43,652 nt of DNA from Candidatus Omnitrophota bacterium (lineage in GTDB: Bacteria; Hinthialibacterota; Hinthialibacteria; Hinthialibacterales; Hinthialibacteraceae). The stretch spans positions 1-43,652 of the forward strand of contig QZKN01000033.1 in the NCBI GenBank assembly GCA_003598175.1, in the 5' to 3' direction. The translations under genes were made by a program, and so were the position numbers. Below, piece after piece: positions 8,295-17,681 of the stretch; positions within the stretch are counted from its first letter, which is position 1, and every line of letters begins with the position of its first letter. Under the pieces are notes generated by a model. The model was not told the DNA's origin and ran no database searches. It worked only from the letters and a program-made list of their open reading frames with translations.

Positions 8295-10661
8295 TTATTT
8301 TATTTCTTCGAATTCATGAAACACCTCGGCTTTCCCGGCATGAGCGTGGGGGAGGGCGCGGATGACCCGGTTTGCTGGTTTCGTTCTTTGACGGCTATTT
8401 CCGTCAGTGACCTTGAAGCGGCCGACCATATCCTGCAGGGCCTGGGCCTGCGACGCCATTTCCTCGCTGGCGGAGGCGCTTTCCTCGCTGGTCGAAGAGT
8501 TTTCCTGCGTCACCTGATCCAACTGCTGCATCGCGCGGTGAATTTGCGTGGCGCTTTCGAGTTGTTCCTTGCAGTTCATGGTAATTTGTTGGACCAACTG
8601 CGAAGCATTTTTGATGCTGGGGACGACGGTTTGGATCAAGTTGCCGGCTTCTTCGGCCTTGCCGACGCTGTTTTTGGCCAGTTCGCTGATTTCCTTGGCC
8701 GCCAGTTGGCTGCGTTCCGCCAATTTGCGGACTTCGACCGCGACGACGGCGAATCCTTTCCCCATTTCACCGGCGCGGGCGGCTTCAATGGCGGCGTTCA
8801 GGGCCAATAAGTTCGTCTGATCGGCGATGTCGTTGATGATCAGGATCTGGTTGGCGATTTTTTTCATGGCTTCGACGGTTTCACCCACGGCCTGCCCGCC
8901 GCGCTCCGCCTCGATGGCGGCTTTGGAGGAAACGCCGTCGGTGGTGGCAGCGCTTTCGCCGCTTTGTTCGATGGAGGTGGTCAGTTGCGTGACGGCGGCG
9001 GAGGTCTCTTCCAAGCTGGCGGCCTGCTCCGTCGCTCCATTGGCGAGATTTTGCGAGGAGGCGGAGAGTTCTTCCGCGCTGGCCGCCACCTGTTCGGCCG
9101 CCGCGTGGATGCCGCTCATCACTTCGTTGAGGTTGGCCGACATTTCATTGAGCGCATCGGCCAATATGCCGATTTCATCCTTTTGGTTGAGTTCGATGCG
9201 TTGGGTCAAGTCGCCGCCCGCCACCGCCTGCGCGAATTGAACGCCCAGTTGCAATGGTTTTACGATCAAGCGGGTAATATAAACCGCTATCAGGATGCCG
9301 AGAATAAGCGCCACGACCAAGCCGATGACCATGATTCGTGATGCGGTGTGCAACGAAACAACGGTGTCGTCGGCGATTTGCGTCGTTGCGTCGATTCCGG
9401 CGAGAGCGACTTCCTGCGCCTTGGCCAAGACGGCTTCCGCGGCAATTATTCGTTTCGCGCTGATGTCCTCCACGGCCAGCCAATTGGCGAGCATGTCATT
9501 CATTGCGGTTTTGTATGCCTGCGCGGCCGTTTTCGTGTTGGCGATCTGATCGAGATCGGCCTGTTGGCGGGTAATGACGCGAAGTTCCTCGAATTCTCGG
9601 TTCATGACGTCGAAATTGGTTTGCGCATCCTGAATCAATTTCGGATCGCGTTCCGCCTGCGATCGCCATGCCGCCAATCGAGTTGCATTCCCGACATCGA
9701 TAATATCATTGACCAGCGTGACTTTGGTGTTCCGTTCCGTCAAGACGGTTTGAAAAACGGCGATTCCCGCATCCAAATTCTGATTTTGACCTTTTATGAA
9801 ATCGTTGCAATTGGTCATATACGTTCCCGCCGAAGCGTCCAATTGCCGTTTGACTTCCTCGCTCGAGCCGGACGCCAGCAATTGATTGATCGCGGATTTG
9901 TAGGCGTCGGCGGCGGATTTGGTATTGTCGATGCGTTTGACATCCTCCTCCAATTTCGTGATTTGCCGGAGAGCGGCGAATTTAGCGTCTATGTCCGTAA
10001 AATTCTTCAAAGCGTCGCGCGCCAGTTCCGTATTTTGATCGGCGAGAGAACGCCAGACGGCCATTTGCGTCGAATTTCCCAAATCGATGATGTCGTTGAC
10101 CAGATTGATTTTTTGCACTTGTTCCTGAATGAGAGCAATGTTATCCGTAATTTCTTTCTTCAGGTTCTCATTCTGGCCTTGAAGAAAACTGTTGCAGTTC
10201 GCCATATAGGCGGCGGCTGATTCGTCCATCTGTTTTCGATTTCCCGCGATTTGGTTATTTTTTTCGACGGTTTGGCTTGCCAATTGTTCGTACAGCAGAA
10301 CGTTCGTTTCCACTTCGTCGACGGCCGCGTTCAACTTGACTAAATGAACAGAAGCTTTGGCCAGGTTCCGCGCTTCGGCGATATCGTCCTTGACTTCTTT
10401 CAGTTTGCCCAATCCCGCCTGCAGCATGGCTTGATTTTCCGTGTAGGCGTATCCCCGCATTTGGTACATGGTCATGAGAGAATCGCGCTCGATTTCGGTG
10501 GAAATCTTCACTTCCGGCACGTACTCATGCGACAACATCGTCGCCTGCGTTTCCACACCTCCCATCTTGACGATTGCCATCCCGCCCAAACAAGCGGCAA
10601 TCAACAACAACAGACCGAATCCCAAGCCGATTTTCACTCCCAGTTTCAGATTCTTGAACAT
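8295..10661 (-). CDS. Methyl-accepting chemotaxis protein with duplicated helical sensor module
   Basis: A 788-residue chemoreceptor. A membrane helix at about 11-31 precedes a long, probably periplasmic, all-helical sensor region; a second helix lies at about 442-462, then HAMP (to about 515) and the cytoplasmic signalling domain. The hairpin tip and flanks are canonical ([20 protein letters not shown] at 611-630, EVRKLAERS at 643-651). The sensor holds two related units of roughly 115 residues, 149-263 and 277-393, each with the order Y-M-x-N-C-N, GQNxNL, LVNDIID-x-GN, AAWRS-like, then an NTK-x-AA-x-AYK segment. This indicates tandem duplication. GAGGAGG lies about 7 nt before ATG 10661. 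CheV in the same block is a likely array partner. The ligand is unknown. Confidence 0.95.
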   Translation of the reverse strand: MFKNLKLGVKIGLGFGLLLLIAACLGGMAIVKMGGVETQATMLSHEYVPEVKISTEIERDSLMTMYQMRGYAYTENQAMLQAGLGKLKEVKDDIAEARNLAKASVHLVKLNAAVDEVETNVLLYEQLASQTVEKNNQIAGNRKQMDESAAAYMANCNSFLQGQNENLKKEITDNIALIQEQVQKINLVNDIIDLGNSTQMAVWRSLADQNTELARDALKNFTDIDAKFAALRQITKLEEDVKRIDNTKSAADAYKSAINQLLASGSSEEVKRQLDASAGTYMTNCNDFIKGQNQNLDAGIAVFQTVLTERNTKVTLVNDIIDVGNATRLAAWRSQAERDPKLIQDAQTNFDVMNREFEELRVITRQQADLDQIANTKTAAQAYKTAMNDMLANWLAVEDISAKRIIAAEAVLAKAQEVALAGIDATTQIADDTVVSLHTASRIMVIGLVVALILGILIAVYITRLIVKPLQLGVQFAQAVAGGDLTQRIELNQKDEIGILADALNEMSANLNEVMSGIHAAAEQVAASAEELSASSQNLANGATEQAASLEETSAAVTQLTTSIEQSGESAATTDGVSSKAAIEAERGGQAVGETVEAMKKIANQILIINDIADQTNLLALNAAIEAARAGEMGKGFAVVAVEVRKLAERSQLAAKEISELAKNSVGKAEEAGNLIQTVVPSIKNASQLVQQITMNCKEQLESATQIHRAMQQLDQVTQENSSTSEESASASEEMASQAQALQDMVGRFKVTDGNSRQRTKPANRVIRALPHAHAGKAEVFHEFEEIK

Positions 10662-10694
10662 GATTTTCCTCCTCGGTTTTTATAAAAGAATGAT

Positions 10695-11078
10695 TCAATT
10701 GTGATATATAATATCCCTTACCACTAAATTTTTGAGAACTACCAGCAGGTCATGGATATCTTCTTCGGACCGGCAAATCATCCGCGGACGCAATTGATAG
10801 CATTTCGACAGGAGAGACGGATCCGGGCTGCTTACATACACAAACAGCAAGACGCCGGACAGGAGTTGATCATACGGGATGAGATGATCGATATCCTCGG
10901 AATCACACACATGAATGATGGCGACTTTTAAGTGTTCGCAGGAATGCAACAATTCGTTGATGAAACCGGATATATCCGTATCAATATGCAAATAGGCGAG
11001 AAGAAAGACTTTCTCGATTTCCCGCGCGAGAAATTCTCCGGAAGGATGTTTTTGAGGTTCGTAGATGTAGCAGTGCAT
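10695..11078 (-). CDS. Small uncharacterised protein, receiver-like
   Basis: A 127-residue soluble protein that I do not recognise as a named family. It has alternating hydrophobic strands and helices: VAIIHVCDSED with an acidic cluster, GVLLFVYVSS, a YQLRPRMICRS segment, then a helix ending DIHDLLVVLKNLVVRDII. That pattern resembles a receiver or pseudo-receiver fold, in which YQLRPRMI would stand where the conserved Lys strand lies, but no clear phosphoacceptor Asp motif is present. ATG 11078 was chosen because the 41 residues upstream in the frame are Arg/Thr-rich and look non-coding. It lies between the NtrC-type regulator and the MCP on the same strand, with a sigma-54-like promoter about 100 nt upstream, so it may be co-transcribed with the MCP. 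Confidence 0.6.
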   Translation of the reverse strand: MHCYIYEPQKHPSGEFLAREIEKVFLLAYLHIDTDISGFINELLHSCEHLKVAIIHVCDSEDIDHLIPYDQLLSGVLLFVYVSSPDPSLLSKCYQLRPRMICRSEEDIHDLLVVLKNLVVRDIIYHN

Positions 11079-11173
11079 GATTCGCCTAACTGTTATCCGT
11101 GAAAATACACGAGTCCGATTCTGACGGCGCCCAAAATGCCGCCGGGACGGCGGCGTTACATCATCATTGGATT

Positions 11174-11198
11174 CTGTTAATAACAGGAAACGTGCCAA
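11174..11198 (-). promoter_or_regulatory. Candidate sigma-54 (-24/-12) promoter with overlapping palindrome
   Basis: On the minus strand TTGGCACG (11191-11198) is a perfect -24 element; ten bases after its GG comes GT instead of the consensus GC, so the -12 is imperfect. The palindrome CTGTTAATAACAG (11174-11186) overlaps the -12 region. It would drive the 127-aa gene and perhaps the MCP. The gene immediately upstream encodes a sigma-54 activator, which supports the reading. Confidence 0.4.
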
Positions 11199-11334
11199 CA
11201 ATATGAATCTTTTATAAGTTATTCAAACTGAATAACTTAGTAAAAAATCAACCTGCCCATTTTCGGGGAAAGAGATGGTTTGGCGTCTACAATTATGGAC
11301 TGGGTCCGAAATCGTGGACGGGAGGAGGGATTTC

Positions 11335-12732
11335 TCATTCGCCGTCTTTGAAAATCTGATGTTTCTGCAGCAGGGTATACAAACCCGAGCGGGACAAGCC
11401 GGAGATCCGGCAGGCTTCAGGAATATTGCCTTTGCTTGCCGCCAGCAATTTGAGTAGGTATTCTTTTTCCATCGCATGGCGAAAGTCGCGTAGTAGCGGC
11501 AACTCTATCGTTGCCGGAAGCGACGGCAACGGTGGATTGCCAGGATGGGTAAGGGATTTCAAATTTTTGCGGGCGAGGAAAATCCGAATATGATCCGGCA
11601 AATGCTGTGGATACAACCGCGACTCGAACTGCGCCGAAAAATACGCGCGATCCAGGGCGTGGTACAGTTCCCGAATGTTTCCCGGCCAACTGTAAGCCGC
11701 CAGCGCCTCCAAAAAATCGGGAGAGAACGCTTTGACTTCCCCTTGGCATTTCTCGCTTAATTCGGATAAATGATACAGGGCGATCTTGAGGATGTCTTCT
11801 TTCCGTTCCCGCAACGGGGGCAAGTCAATTTGAAATGCGCGCAGGCGAAAGAGGAGATCTTCGCGGAATCGTCCTTCGGCCGCCAGTGATTCCAGGTCTT
11901 TATTCGTTGCGGATACGAGACGGAAATCGCTGGAATACTCGCGTTCGCCGCCGACCGGGCGAAAACGATGTTCCTGCAACACGCGCAGAAACGCTTTTTG
12001 GAGAGGCAGCGACAATTCCCCGACTTCATCGAGAAACAGCGTGCCGCCGTCGGCTTGCAGGATCAAACCGTCCTTCGCCTTGTCCGCGCCGGTAAACGCG
12101 CCTTTTTCGTGACCGAACAGCAGGCTTTCGATCAAGGTTTCCGGCAGCGCGGCGCAATCCACGACGACGAAATTTTTACCGGAACGCAGGCTGTTGTTGT
12201 GGATCGCCCAGGCAAACAGTTCTTTGCCCGTCCCGCTTTCTCCCGTGATGAGGATATTGGTTTCACTATTGGCCGCAAACGCGACCTGATCGAGGCAGTG
12301 GCGGATTTTGGGACTGGCGCCGATAATGCCTTCGTGGTTCAGGGAAACGGTTTTACAATTGAGGCGTTCGTTGCGGAATTGCAGGGCGCGCACGAAGGGG
12401 AGGGTGATGGATTCGATGGACGATCCTTTTTCGATATAATCCCACGCGCCGCTCTTGATGGCCAGTTCCGCGCCATCCGAATCGGCATGACCGGTGATGA
12501 TGATCACTTCGGGAGAGGGATCGCGGCCACGGATATGGGGAAGGATATCCAATCCGTTGCCATCCGGCAATCCGACATCCAGAAAAACCACATCGTACGC
12601 GTGTTTCTCCGACAATTTCAATCCCTGCGTCAAGGTTTTGGCGCATTGCACTTCATGTCCCAGGCTGGACACGACCCCGGCGAGCAAACAACACATCATT
12701 TCATCGTCATCAATGACTAAAACGCATGGCAT
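11335..12732 (-). CDS. NtrC-family sigma-54-dependent response regulator
   Basis: A 465-residue three-domain activator: a receiver (1-120; acidic IDDDE, phosphoacceptor Asp52 in FLDVGLPDG, Lys102), an AAA+ domain (about 135-360; Walker A GESGTGKE at 164-171, GAFTGA loop at 211-216, Walker B LFLDE at 232-236, the RFREDLLFRL sensor region) and a C-terminal Fis-type helix-turn-helix (ACRISGLSRSGLYTLLQKH). The intact GAFTGA loop means it should contact sigma-54 and remodel the closed promoter complex. It begins 13 nt after the stop of the upstream hybrid kinase, so the two are almost certainly a cognate pair in one operon. A sigma-54-like promoter lies downstream at 11174-11198, a plausible target. 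Specific target genes cannot be read from the sequence. Confidence 0.95.
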   Translation of the reverse strand: MPCVLVIDDDEMMCCLLAGVVSSLGHEVQCAKTLTQGLKLSEKHAYDVVFLDVGLPDGNGLDILPHIRGRDPSPEVIIITGHADSDGAELAIKSGAWDYIEKGSSIESITLPFVRALQFRNERLNCKTVSLNHEGIIGASPKIRHCLDQVAFAANSETNILITGESGTGKELFAWAIHNNSLRSGKNFVVVDCAALPETLIESLLFGHEKGAFTGADKAKDGLILQADGGTLFLDEVGELSLPLQKAFLRVLQEHRFRPVGGEREYSSDFRLVSATNKDLESLAAEGRFREDLLFRLRAFQIDLPPLRERKEDILKIALYHLSELSEKCQGEVKAFSPDFLEALAAYSWPGNIRELYHALDRAYFSAQFESRLYPQHLPDHIRIFLARKNLKSLTHPGNPPLPSLPATIELPLLRDFRHAMEKEYLLKLLAASKGNIPEACRISGLSRSGLYTLLQKHQIFKDGE

Positions 12733-12745
12733 GATTAGAACCTCG

Positions 12746-15517
12746 TTATGATCCCTCTCGTCCGATGATGTATTTGGCGATCGCCTGTGAAAGTTGTTCG
12801 ATCGTTAGCGGTTTCATCATCATTTCTCGAATACCGGCCGATAGGATTGTCTCCTGCGTGACTCGTTCATCGTAGCCGGTATATAAAATAATCGGCAGAT
12901 CATTTCGAATTGCATGGATTTCCCGGGCGAGTTGCACGCCCGTCATTCGCGGCATGGTTTGATCGGTCAGCACCAGGTCAAATCGTTGGGGATGATCGCG
13001 AAACACGTTCAGCGCTTCCATTCCATTACAGCAGACCACCACGCGATAATTCAGCGATTCGAGTATTTTTCTGCCCATTTTCTGCAACAGGATCTCGTCA
13101 TCCACCAATAAAATCCATTCCCCGTTTCCGGCGACGGTTTCCAAATTTTCTACCTGCCGTTCCGGAAGTTGTTGATAAACCGGGAAGTAAATATGAAAGG
13201 TGGTTCCCTGGCTGGGAACACTTTCCATTTGTATTCCGCCCTGATGATGCTTTACGATGCCCAGCACGACGGATAAGCCTAGTCCGCTGCCTTCGCTTTT
13301 CTCTTTTGTGGTATAAAACGGATCGAAAATGCGATTCTGAATATCGGGATCAATCCCGTCGCCTGTATCGCTCACGGTTAAACAAGCATATTTTCCAGGC
13401 GTTAATTCTGAAAATTGCATGGGAGTCGTGGTTTGGACGTCCCGTTCGCGCAGGGACACGGTCAAGAGCCCTCCCTGGTCCCGCATGGCGTGAGCTGCGT
13501 TGAAGCAAAGATTCATCAGGATTTGATGGAGTTGATTCACATCACCCAAAATGACAGATTCGCAATCAATATATTGTTTGATTGTGATCGTACTTGGCAG
13601 GGTTGAGCGTAATAACTTCAAAACCTCATTCACGATAACCGCCAAGAAGAACGGACGTTTATCCAGCTCGCTTTTCCGACTGAATGCCAAAATTTGTCGA
13701 ATCAAATTCTGCGCGCGGCGAGACGCCGTCAAGACCATATTCAAATAGTCGTTCCACTGAACCGGATTGTGGTCGGTTCTTTGAGCCAATTGCGTGAAAC
13801 CGACGATCGCGGAAAGAATATTATTAAAATCGTGTGCAATCCCGCCGGCCAGAACGCCCAACGCTTCCAATTTATGCGTTTGGAGCAGTTGTTTTTCCAT
13901 TTGCCTGATTTCTGTGATATCGCGGCAGGAAAACAAAAGAGAGCCGGCCGACAGGAACACCCGTTTCACGGTGACTAATATAATTTTTTCACTTCCGGAT
14001 TTACATACGATTGATTTTTCGATATTGGCTATTTCCCCCTTTCTCTCCAACATTTCGGGATCGAATACCATCTCCCCAAGTAAGCGATACACATTGCCCA
14101 TGCGTTCGATTTCGGACTTTGAATAGCCAAAAATAGGTTTTGAATTCAGACAAATAAAGGTAAATTCTCCTTGATCGTTCGTCAGAAAAATGGCATCGGA
14201 AATGCTTTCCAGGATGGCGCGGTGCAATTCCTCGCTCTCACGCAATTCCTGTTCTATTTTTTTGCGTTTGGTGATATCGGCATTTACGCCGATGTAACCG
14301 ACGATTTCACCCTGCTGATTGAGAAAAGGAGACGCCTGGCCATATACCCACGTCACCGACCCTTCCGGTTTTTGAAAGCGGTATTCCTGTCCCCATTCGT
14401 TTTTTGCATGGACGGTTTCATACCAGTTTTGAAAAATGGAATCGCGGTCCGCCGGATGAATGGCCTTGATCCAGCCTATGCCCAACACATCTTCCTCACT
14501 CAATCCACAAATGGCCAGGTATTGTTTGTTCACATAGATGTAATCGCCGTTCATGTCGGTCAGGTAAATTCCCACCGGCGACAACAGGGAAAGAGTGCGA
14601 AAGCGCTCTTCGCTTTCCACCAACTCCGTCTCTCGATCTTTCAATTCCTGAAACAAAAGACTGTAGGGCTTCATCAGACCGGATCGAATCAAGGCAAGGT
14701 AGATCAAGAAGAACGAGACCAACTTGAGAAAATGACCGATCACAAAAGCTTGCTCGTTTGCATCGATAGAAAGAGTCATCATAAATTCCGCGGCGATGGA
14801 TGCCACGACGGCCATTTGAATTATCCGATGGATATCCGGATTAAACAGGGGCTGTTTTCTTCGCAGCACGATCAGAGTCAATCCCAAAATCAGGCAAATT
14901 CCATATTGGCTAACAAGTTTAAATGCGGTCAGGCCTTTTCCTTCCACGTAACAAAGCGGAAACCACTCCCACAAGAAGATGAAACATACGATCAAAACGA
15001 TCATGCCGGTATAGGCAAGGAAAACGGTGGGAAAATGGATTCGCCGTCCCATAAACAAGGTGAAAGCCAATAAGGAAACGCTTTCGATTGTTCTTCCCGC
15101 GGTCCATAATTGCATCGTCACTTCGACGGCCCGCACAGAGGGAAACACCCCCATTCCCGGGAAACACAAGAGATGCAACAAATCCAAAAAACCGACATAC
15201 AGATATGCGATTCCGAGAAAGATCAGCGCCTGATTGCGAAGGAAGCGCCGCGTATTCCATACCACCAGGAATACGCTCCAGGCGACGATCACGTTGAACA
15301 TCTCGACGAGAGAATGAAAGAGCAGGAAATTGTGCTGATAGACAAGTAACAGTCCAACACAAAACGACGCGCCGATGATCGCGCATACAAAGGTTGACAT
15401 GGGTGAACACACGGATTCGCGGCGTAAATCGTCCCGCGCCTCGCCCTGGCCATGTTGAAAATCCATCGGTGGATGCGCGCCCGATGGAGATTTCTTTTCT
15501 CCCCAAAGCACCGCCAT
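12746..15517 (-). CDS. MASE3 hybrid sensor histidine kinase
   Basis: A 923-residue membrane kinase. After a ~40-residue charged N-terminus comes a polytopic region (about 41-280, seven to eight hydrophobic segments) with the MASE3-like run FHSLVEMFNVIVAWSVF and LGIAYLYVGFLDLLH. Two PAS domains follow (about 300-420 and 430-540), then HisKA with [11 protein letters not shown] (His562), an ATPase domain (N-box around 667-678, SDTGDGI at 716-722, SEGSGLGLSVVLG) and a C-terminal receiver (Asp852 in VLTDQTMPRMTG, Lys902). MASE3 is a predicted membrane sensor of unknown ligand. GGGAGAGG lies 8 nt before ATG 15517. The NtrC-type regulator starts 13 nt downstream, so phosphate probably flows His562 to the internal receiver and/or to that regulator. 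Confidence 0.94.
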   Translation of the reverse strand: MAVLWGEKKSPSGAHPPMDFQHGQGEARDDLRRESVCSPMSTFVCAIIGASFCVGLLLVYQHNFLLFHSLVEMFNVIVAWSVFLVVWNTRRFLRNQALIFLGIAYLYVGFLDLLHLLCFPGMGVFPSVRAVEVTMQLWTAGRTIESVSLLAFTLFMGRRIHFPTVFLAYTGMIVLIVCFIFLWEWFPLCYVEGKGLTAFKLVSQYGICLILGLTLIVLRRKQPLFNPDIHRIIQMAVVASIAAEFMMTLSIDANEQAFVIGHFLKLVSFFLIYLALIRSGLMKPYSLLFQELKDRETELVESEERFRTLSLLSPVGIYLTDMNGDYIYVNKQYLAICGLSEEDVLGIGWIKAIHPADRDSIFQNWYETVHAKNEWGQEYRFQKPEGSVTWVYGQASPFLNQQGEIVGYIGVNADITKRKKIEQELRESEELHRAILESISDAIFLTNDQGEFTFICLNSKPIFGYSKSEIERMGNVYRLLGEMVFDPEMLERKGEIANIEKSIVCKSGSEKIILVTVKRVFLSAGSLLFSCRDITEIRQMEKQLLQTHKLEALGVLAGGIAHDFNNILSAIVGFTQLAQRTDHNPVQWNDYLNMVLTASRRAQNLIRQILAFSRKSELDKRPFFLAVIVNEVLKLLRSTLPSTITIKQYIDCESVILGDVNQLHQILMNLCFNAAHAMRDQGGLLTVSLRERDVQTTTPMQFSELTPGKYACLTVSDTGDGIDPDIQNRIFDPFYTTKEKSEGSGLGLSVVLGIVKHHQGGIQMESVPSQGTTFHIYFPVYQQLPERQVENLETVAGNGEWILLVDDEILLQKMGRKILESLNYRVVVCCNGMEALNVFRDHPQRFDLVLTDQTMPRMTGVQLAREIHAIRNDLPIILYTGYDERVTQETILSAGIREMMMKPLTIEQLSQAIAKYIIGREGS

Positions 15518-16029
15518 TATTCATCCTCTCCCTAAGATCCGCTCATGCAATGAGAGATAATAGACGAAACAACGGAGTTCCAAAATTTAAAAATTTTTGT
15601 TAATCACATCATGACAGAACATGCAAAATACATGTATATTAAAATATTACAAAAAGGAATATTCCGATACAATCCCTTATTCCGCCCATCAGCATGAGTT
15701 CGCGCAAACCACAGAATCCGTGGCGCATAACAAAAGACACAATCCGGATAACCCAGACCTTCAGCCTGTACGGCCGGCTAAAATCCACACCCAAATTTCT
15801 TATTGTAAAATTTATAGCCGCTTGGCGGAAAAACGCCAGCACCAGACATCGTTTAGCGCCCTATTTTTAAAGAGAAGATGCACCAATGAGAATGACTGCA
15901 ATATTGTTATCATATTGAGGACACGCCAGAACATCGGATTCATATCGCCGACACCATTTGTCCCCAAACCAAATCAAAAACAGCGTACCCAAGATTGCTG
16001 CGCCAGGAAGCCCATAACGAAAAAACCAC
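15518..16029. other. Intergenic stretch without a supported gene
   Basis: This 512-nt AT-rich gap separates the Cache/CheD-like gene's 3' end from the MASE3 kinase promoter side. Two overlapping opposite-strand frames exist (15621-16052 plus, 15639-15842 minus), but both have biased, unstructured translations and no convincing ribosome site. A fragment near 15748-15780 (CCTTCAGCCTGTACGGCCGG) resembles repeat cargo of copy A. Nothing else is recognisable. Confidence 0.6.
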
Positions 16030-17547
16030 TCATCCCCCCATTCGTTGAATGATTCCTTTTAATCCCATACCGAGCGATGTGTGCGGCGAGGAGATTTGGA
16101 ATCCCACGATTTGGCGGTTCGGTTGATTCATCCAAGTCACCTCAACCTCATGGGAATGGGTATCGAACAGAACATCGGCGACATCGGCTTGTGGATTATA
16201 TAAAACATGAATTTGGGAAAGAAAAAAACCGTCCTGCAGGAGATAATGCAGAACGGAATCAAGGCTACGGAGATGGTTGGCAACCATGAAAAATCGGAGA
16301 TTGCGCAGTTCGTATTGAACCACGTCATACATGTGGATTCGTTTCATGATTTGAGCGACGATATCGGTTTCATCGTTTCCGTAGATTCGATCATAGGGAC
16401 TGATGTGAGCCATATACGCAAATCGCTCAGGATACGAAGCGATGAATACGGTACAGGTGGAAACGCCCTGGGTTTGCGCCCATTCGCCAGGATAGACTTT
16501 TCGGAATTCATCCATGTCCACATTTTTGATTTTGGAGGATGATAATAAAATCGGTGAGGGTGTGTAATTTCGCGGTAAACACTCAATGATTTGGGATTGC
16601 AGCGATTGTTGACGACGCAGGAAATACTCGTTCAGTATCTCATCCTCATCGATTTTGGTTATCAACAGCCACTCGCTGCCCATAACCGAAAATACTTCAA
16701 AGGAAGTCAAGCAGGAAAAACCGCGATAATCACGAATCATCAGGTTGCCGACACGTTGCTGGAATTTCAATTGAATGTTTTGCGCATTCAGATGTTTGGT
16801 CAGGACGGTCGAATCCCCAATAAAGCGGGCATCGTTCAAGGTATACTGGTCTTGATTGACGAGAAAGATTTCTCCTGTATTTCCGAGATTTTCGTAATCC
16901 GTGATCAATGAATTCAGCTTGTTGACCGCCCACTGCAAAACGAACCAACCCATTAGCGTTTTCCCGTCGTACACGGGTTCGACGAAAAAAGCCGCCGGTT
17001 CGTCCGAGGGATGGTAATATTCGAAATCCAAATATCCTTCCGCGGGATTCGATTTCAAATATGCGGCAAAGGAGGAGCTAGCCAACGAACCGCGAAAAAT
17101 ATTGTCGTGATAATCGGCTTGTTTTTTGATGGTAAAAAAGATATCGCCGTCAGGATTGATCAATAATAAATCATAAAATTGTATATAATTTTCCGCGTAG
17201 TGTAAGAGAATGTTGGTTTGGTACTCTTCCATTGCGCATCGCGCGTGTTCCGTCGGAGGCGTGTTTTTTTGTAATTGATAGTAGCGATGTTTCAAGATAA
17301 AAAAATCAAACATGATCCTATCGGAGCGAATATTTCCCGCCTGCCGGCGAACGGATTCACAGAATTCCAACAATTGTGCTTTTTTCTGAATTTTCACCTG
17401 TTCCAATCGAGAAAACGTGTTGGCGTAAATTTCGTTTTCAATTTCCCCGGCAAAAGCAGTGTGTAAAATAAGGATACCAATCGCAGAGATAAAACATGAC
17501 CAGTAACTGAATTTATTAAAAATTTTTCTATCGATAGATAACATCAT
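16030..17547 (-). CDS. Exported Cache-domain protein with CheD-like C-terminus
   Basis: A 505-residue protein. Residues about 14-33 are hydrophobic and end in an Ala-x-Ala cleavage-like site (HTAFA/GEIENE), so it is exported or anchored. Residues about 45-305 match a double Cache sensor of chemoreceptors: YDLLLINPDGDIFFTIKK, the EPVYDGKTLMGWFVLQWA strand pair, GNTGEIFLVNQD, IRDYRGFSCLTSF and GSEWLLITKIDEDE. A Cache of this kind is normally followed by a second membrane helix; none is visible. Residues about 345-475 follow the order of CheD: a Cys strand (GVSTCTVFIASYP, Cys365), His381 sixteen residues later in AYMAHISPYD, a helix, RFFMVAN, then VLFDTHSHEVEV as the closing strands. CheD is a receptor Gln deamidase using Cys and His. 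With one membrane segment the CheD-like domain would be periplasmic, which is unexpected. GAGGTGA precedes ATG 17547. The Cache call is firm; the CheD-like call is by eye. Confidence 0.75.
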   Translation of the reverse strand: MMLSIDRKIFNKFSYWSCFISAIGILILHTAFAGEIENEIYANTFSRLEQVKIQKKAQLLEFCESVRRQAGNIRSDRIMFDFFILKHRYYQLQKNTPPTEHARCAMEEYQTNILLHYAENYIQFYDLLLINPDGDIFFTIKKQADYHDNIFRGSLASSSFAAYLKSNPAEGYLDFEYYHPSDEPAAFFVEPVYDGKTLMGWFVLQWAVNKLNSLITDYENLGNTGEIFLVNQDQYTLNDARFIGDSTVLTKHLNAQNIQLKFQQRVGNLMIRDYRGFSCLTSFEVFSVMGSEWLLITKIDEDEILNEYFLRRQQSLQSQIIECLPRNYTPSPILLSSSKIKNVDMDEFRKVYPGEWAQTQGVSTCTVFIASYPERFAYMAHISPYDRIYGNDETDIVAQIMKRIHMYDVVQYELRNLRFFMVANHLRSLDSVLHYLLQDGFFLSQIHVLYNPQADVADVLFDTHSHEVEVTWMNQPNRQIVGFQISSPHTSLGMGLKGIIQRMGG

Positions 17548-17681
17548 TTGTCACCTCTTCTCCAAGCGAAACCAAGAAAACGCCATCGTTTGCGTATTTA
17601 CCGAATCGAAAAAAACTTTTCATAGACAGAAAACGTTGGCAATGCCGCTTCATGGCAATTGTAACACAGGCATCAGCGCCT

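Noticed and set aside
9348-10220. 290-codon plus-strand frame inside the MCP gene
   Set aside because: Antisense shadow of the MCP frame, which has clear HAMP and signalling-domain motifs and a strong ribosome site.
14171-15073. 300-codon plus-strand frame inside the MASE3 kinase gene
   Set aside because: Antisense to PAS and membrane-domain coding sequence with recognisable motifs; no ribosome site.
15621-16052. 143-codon plus-strand frame in the gap after the Cache/CheD-like gene
   Set aside because: No ribosome site, polar low-complexity composition, and it runs into the 3' end of the opposite gene.
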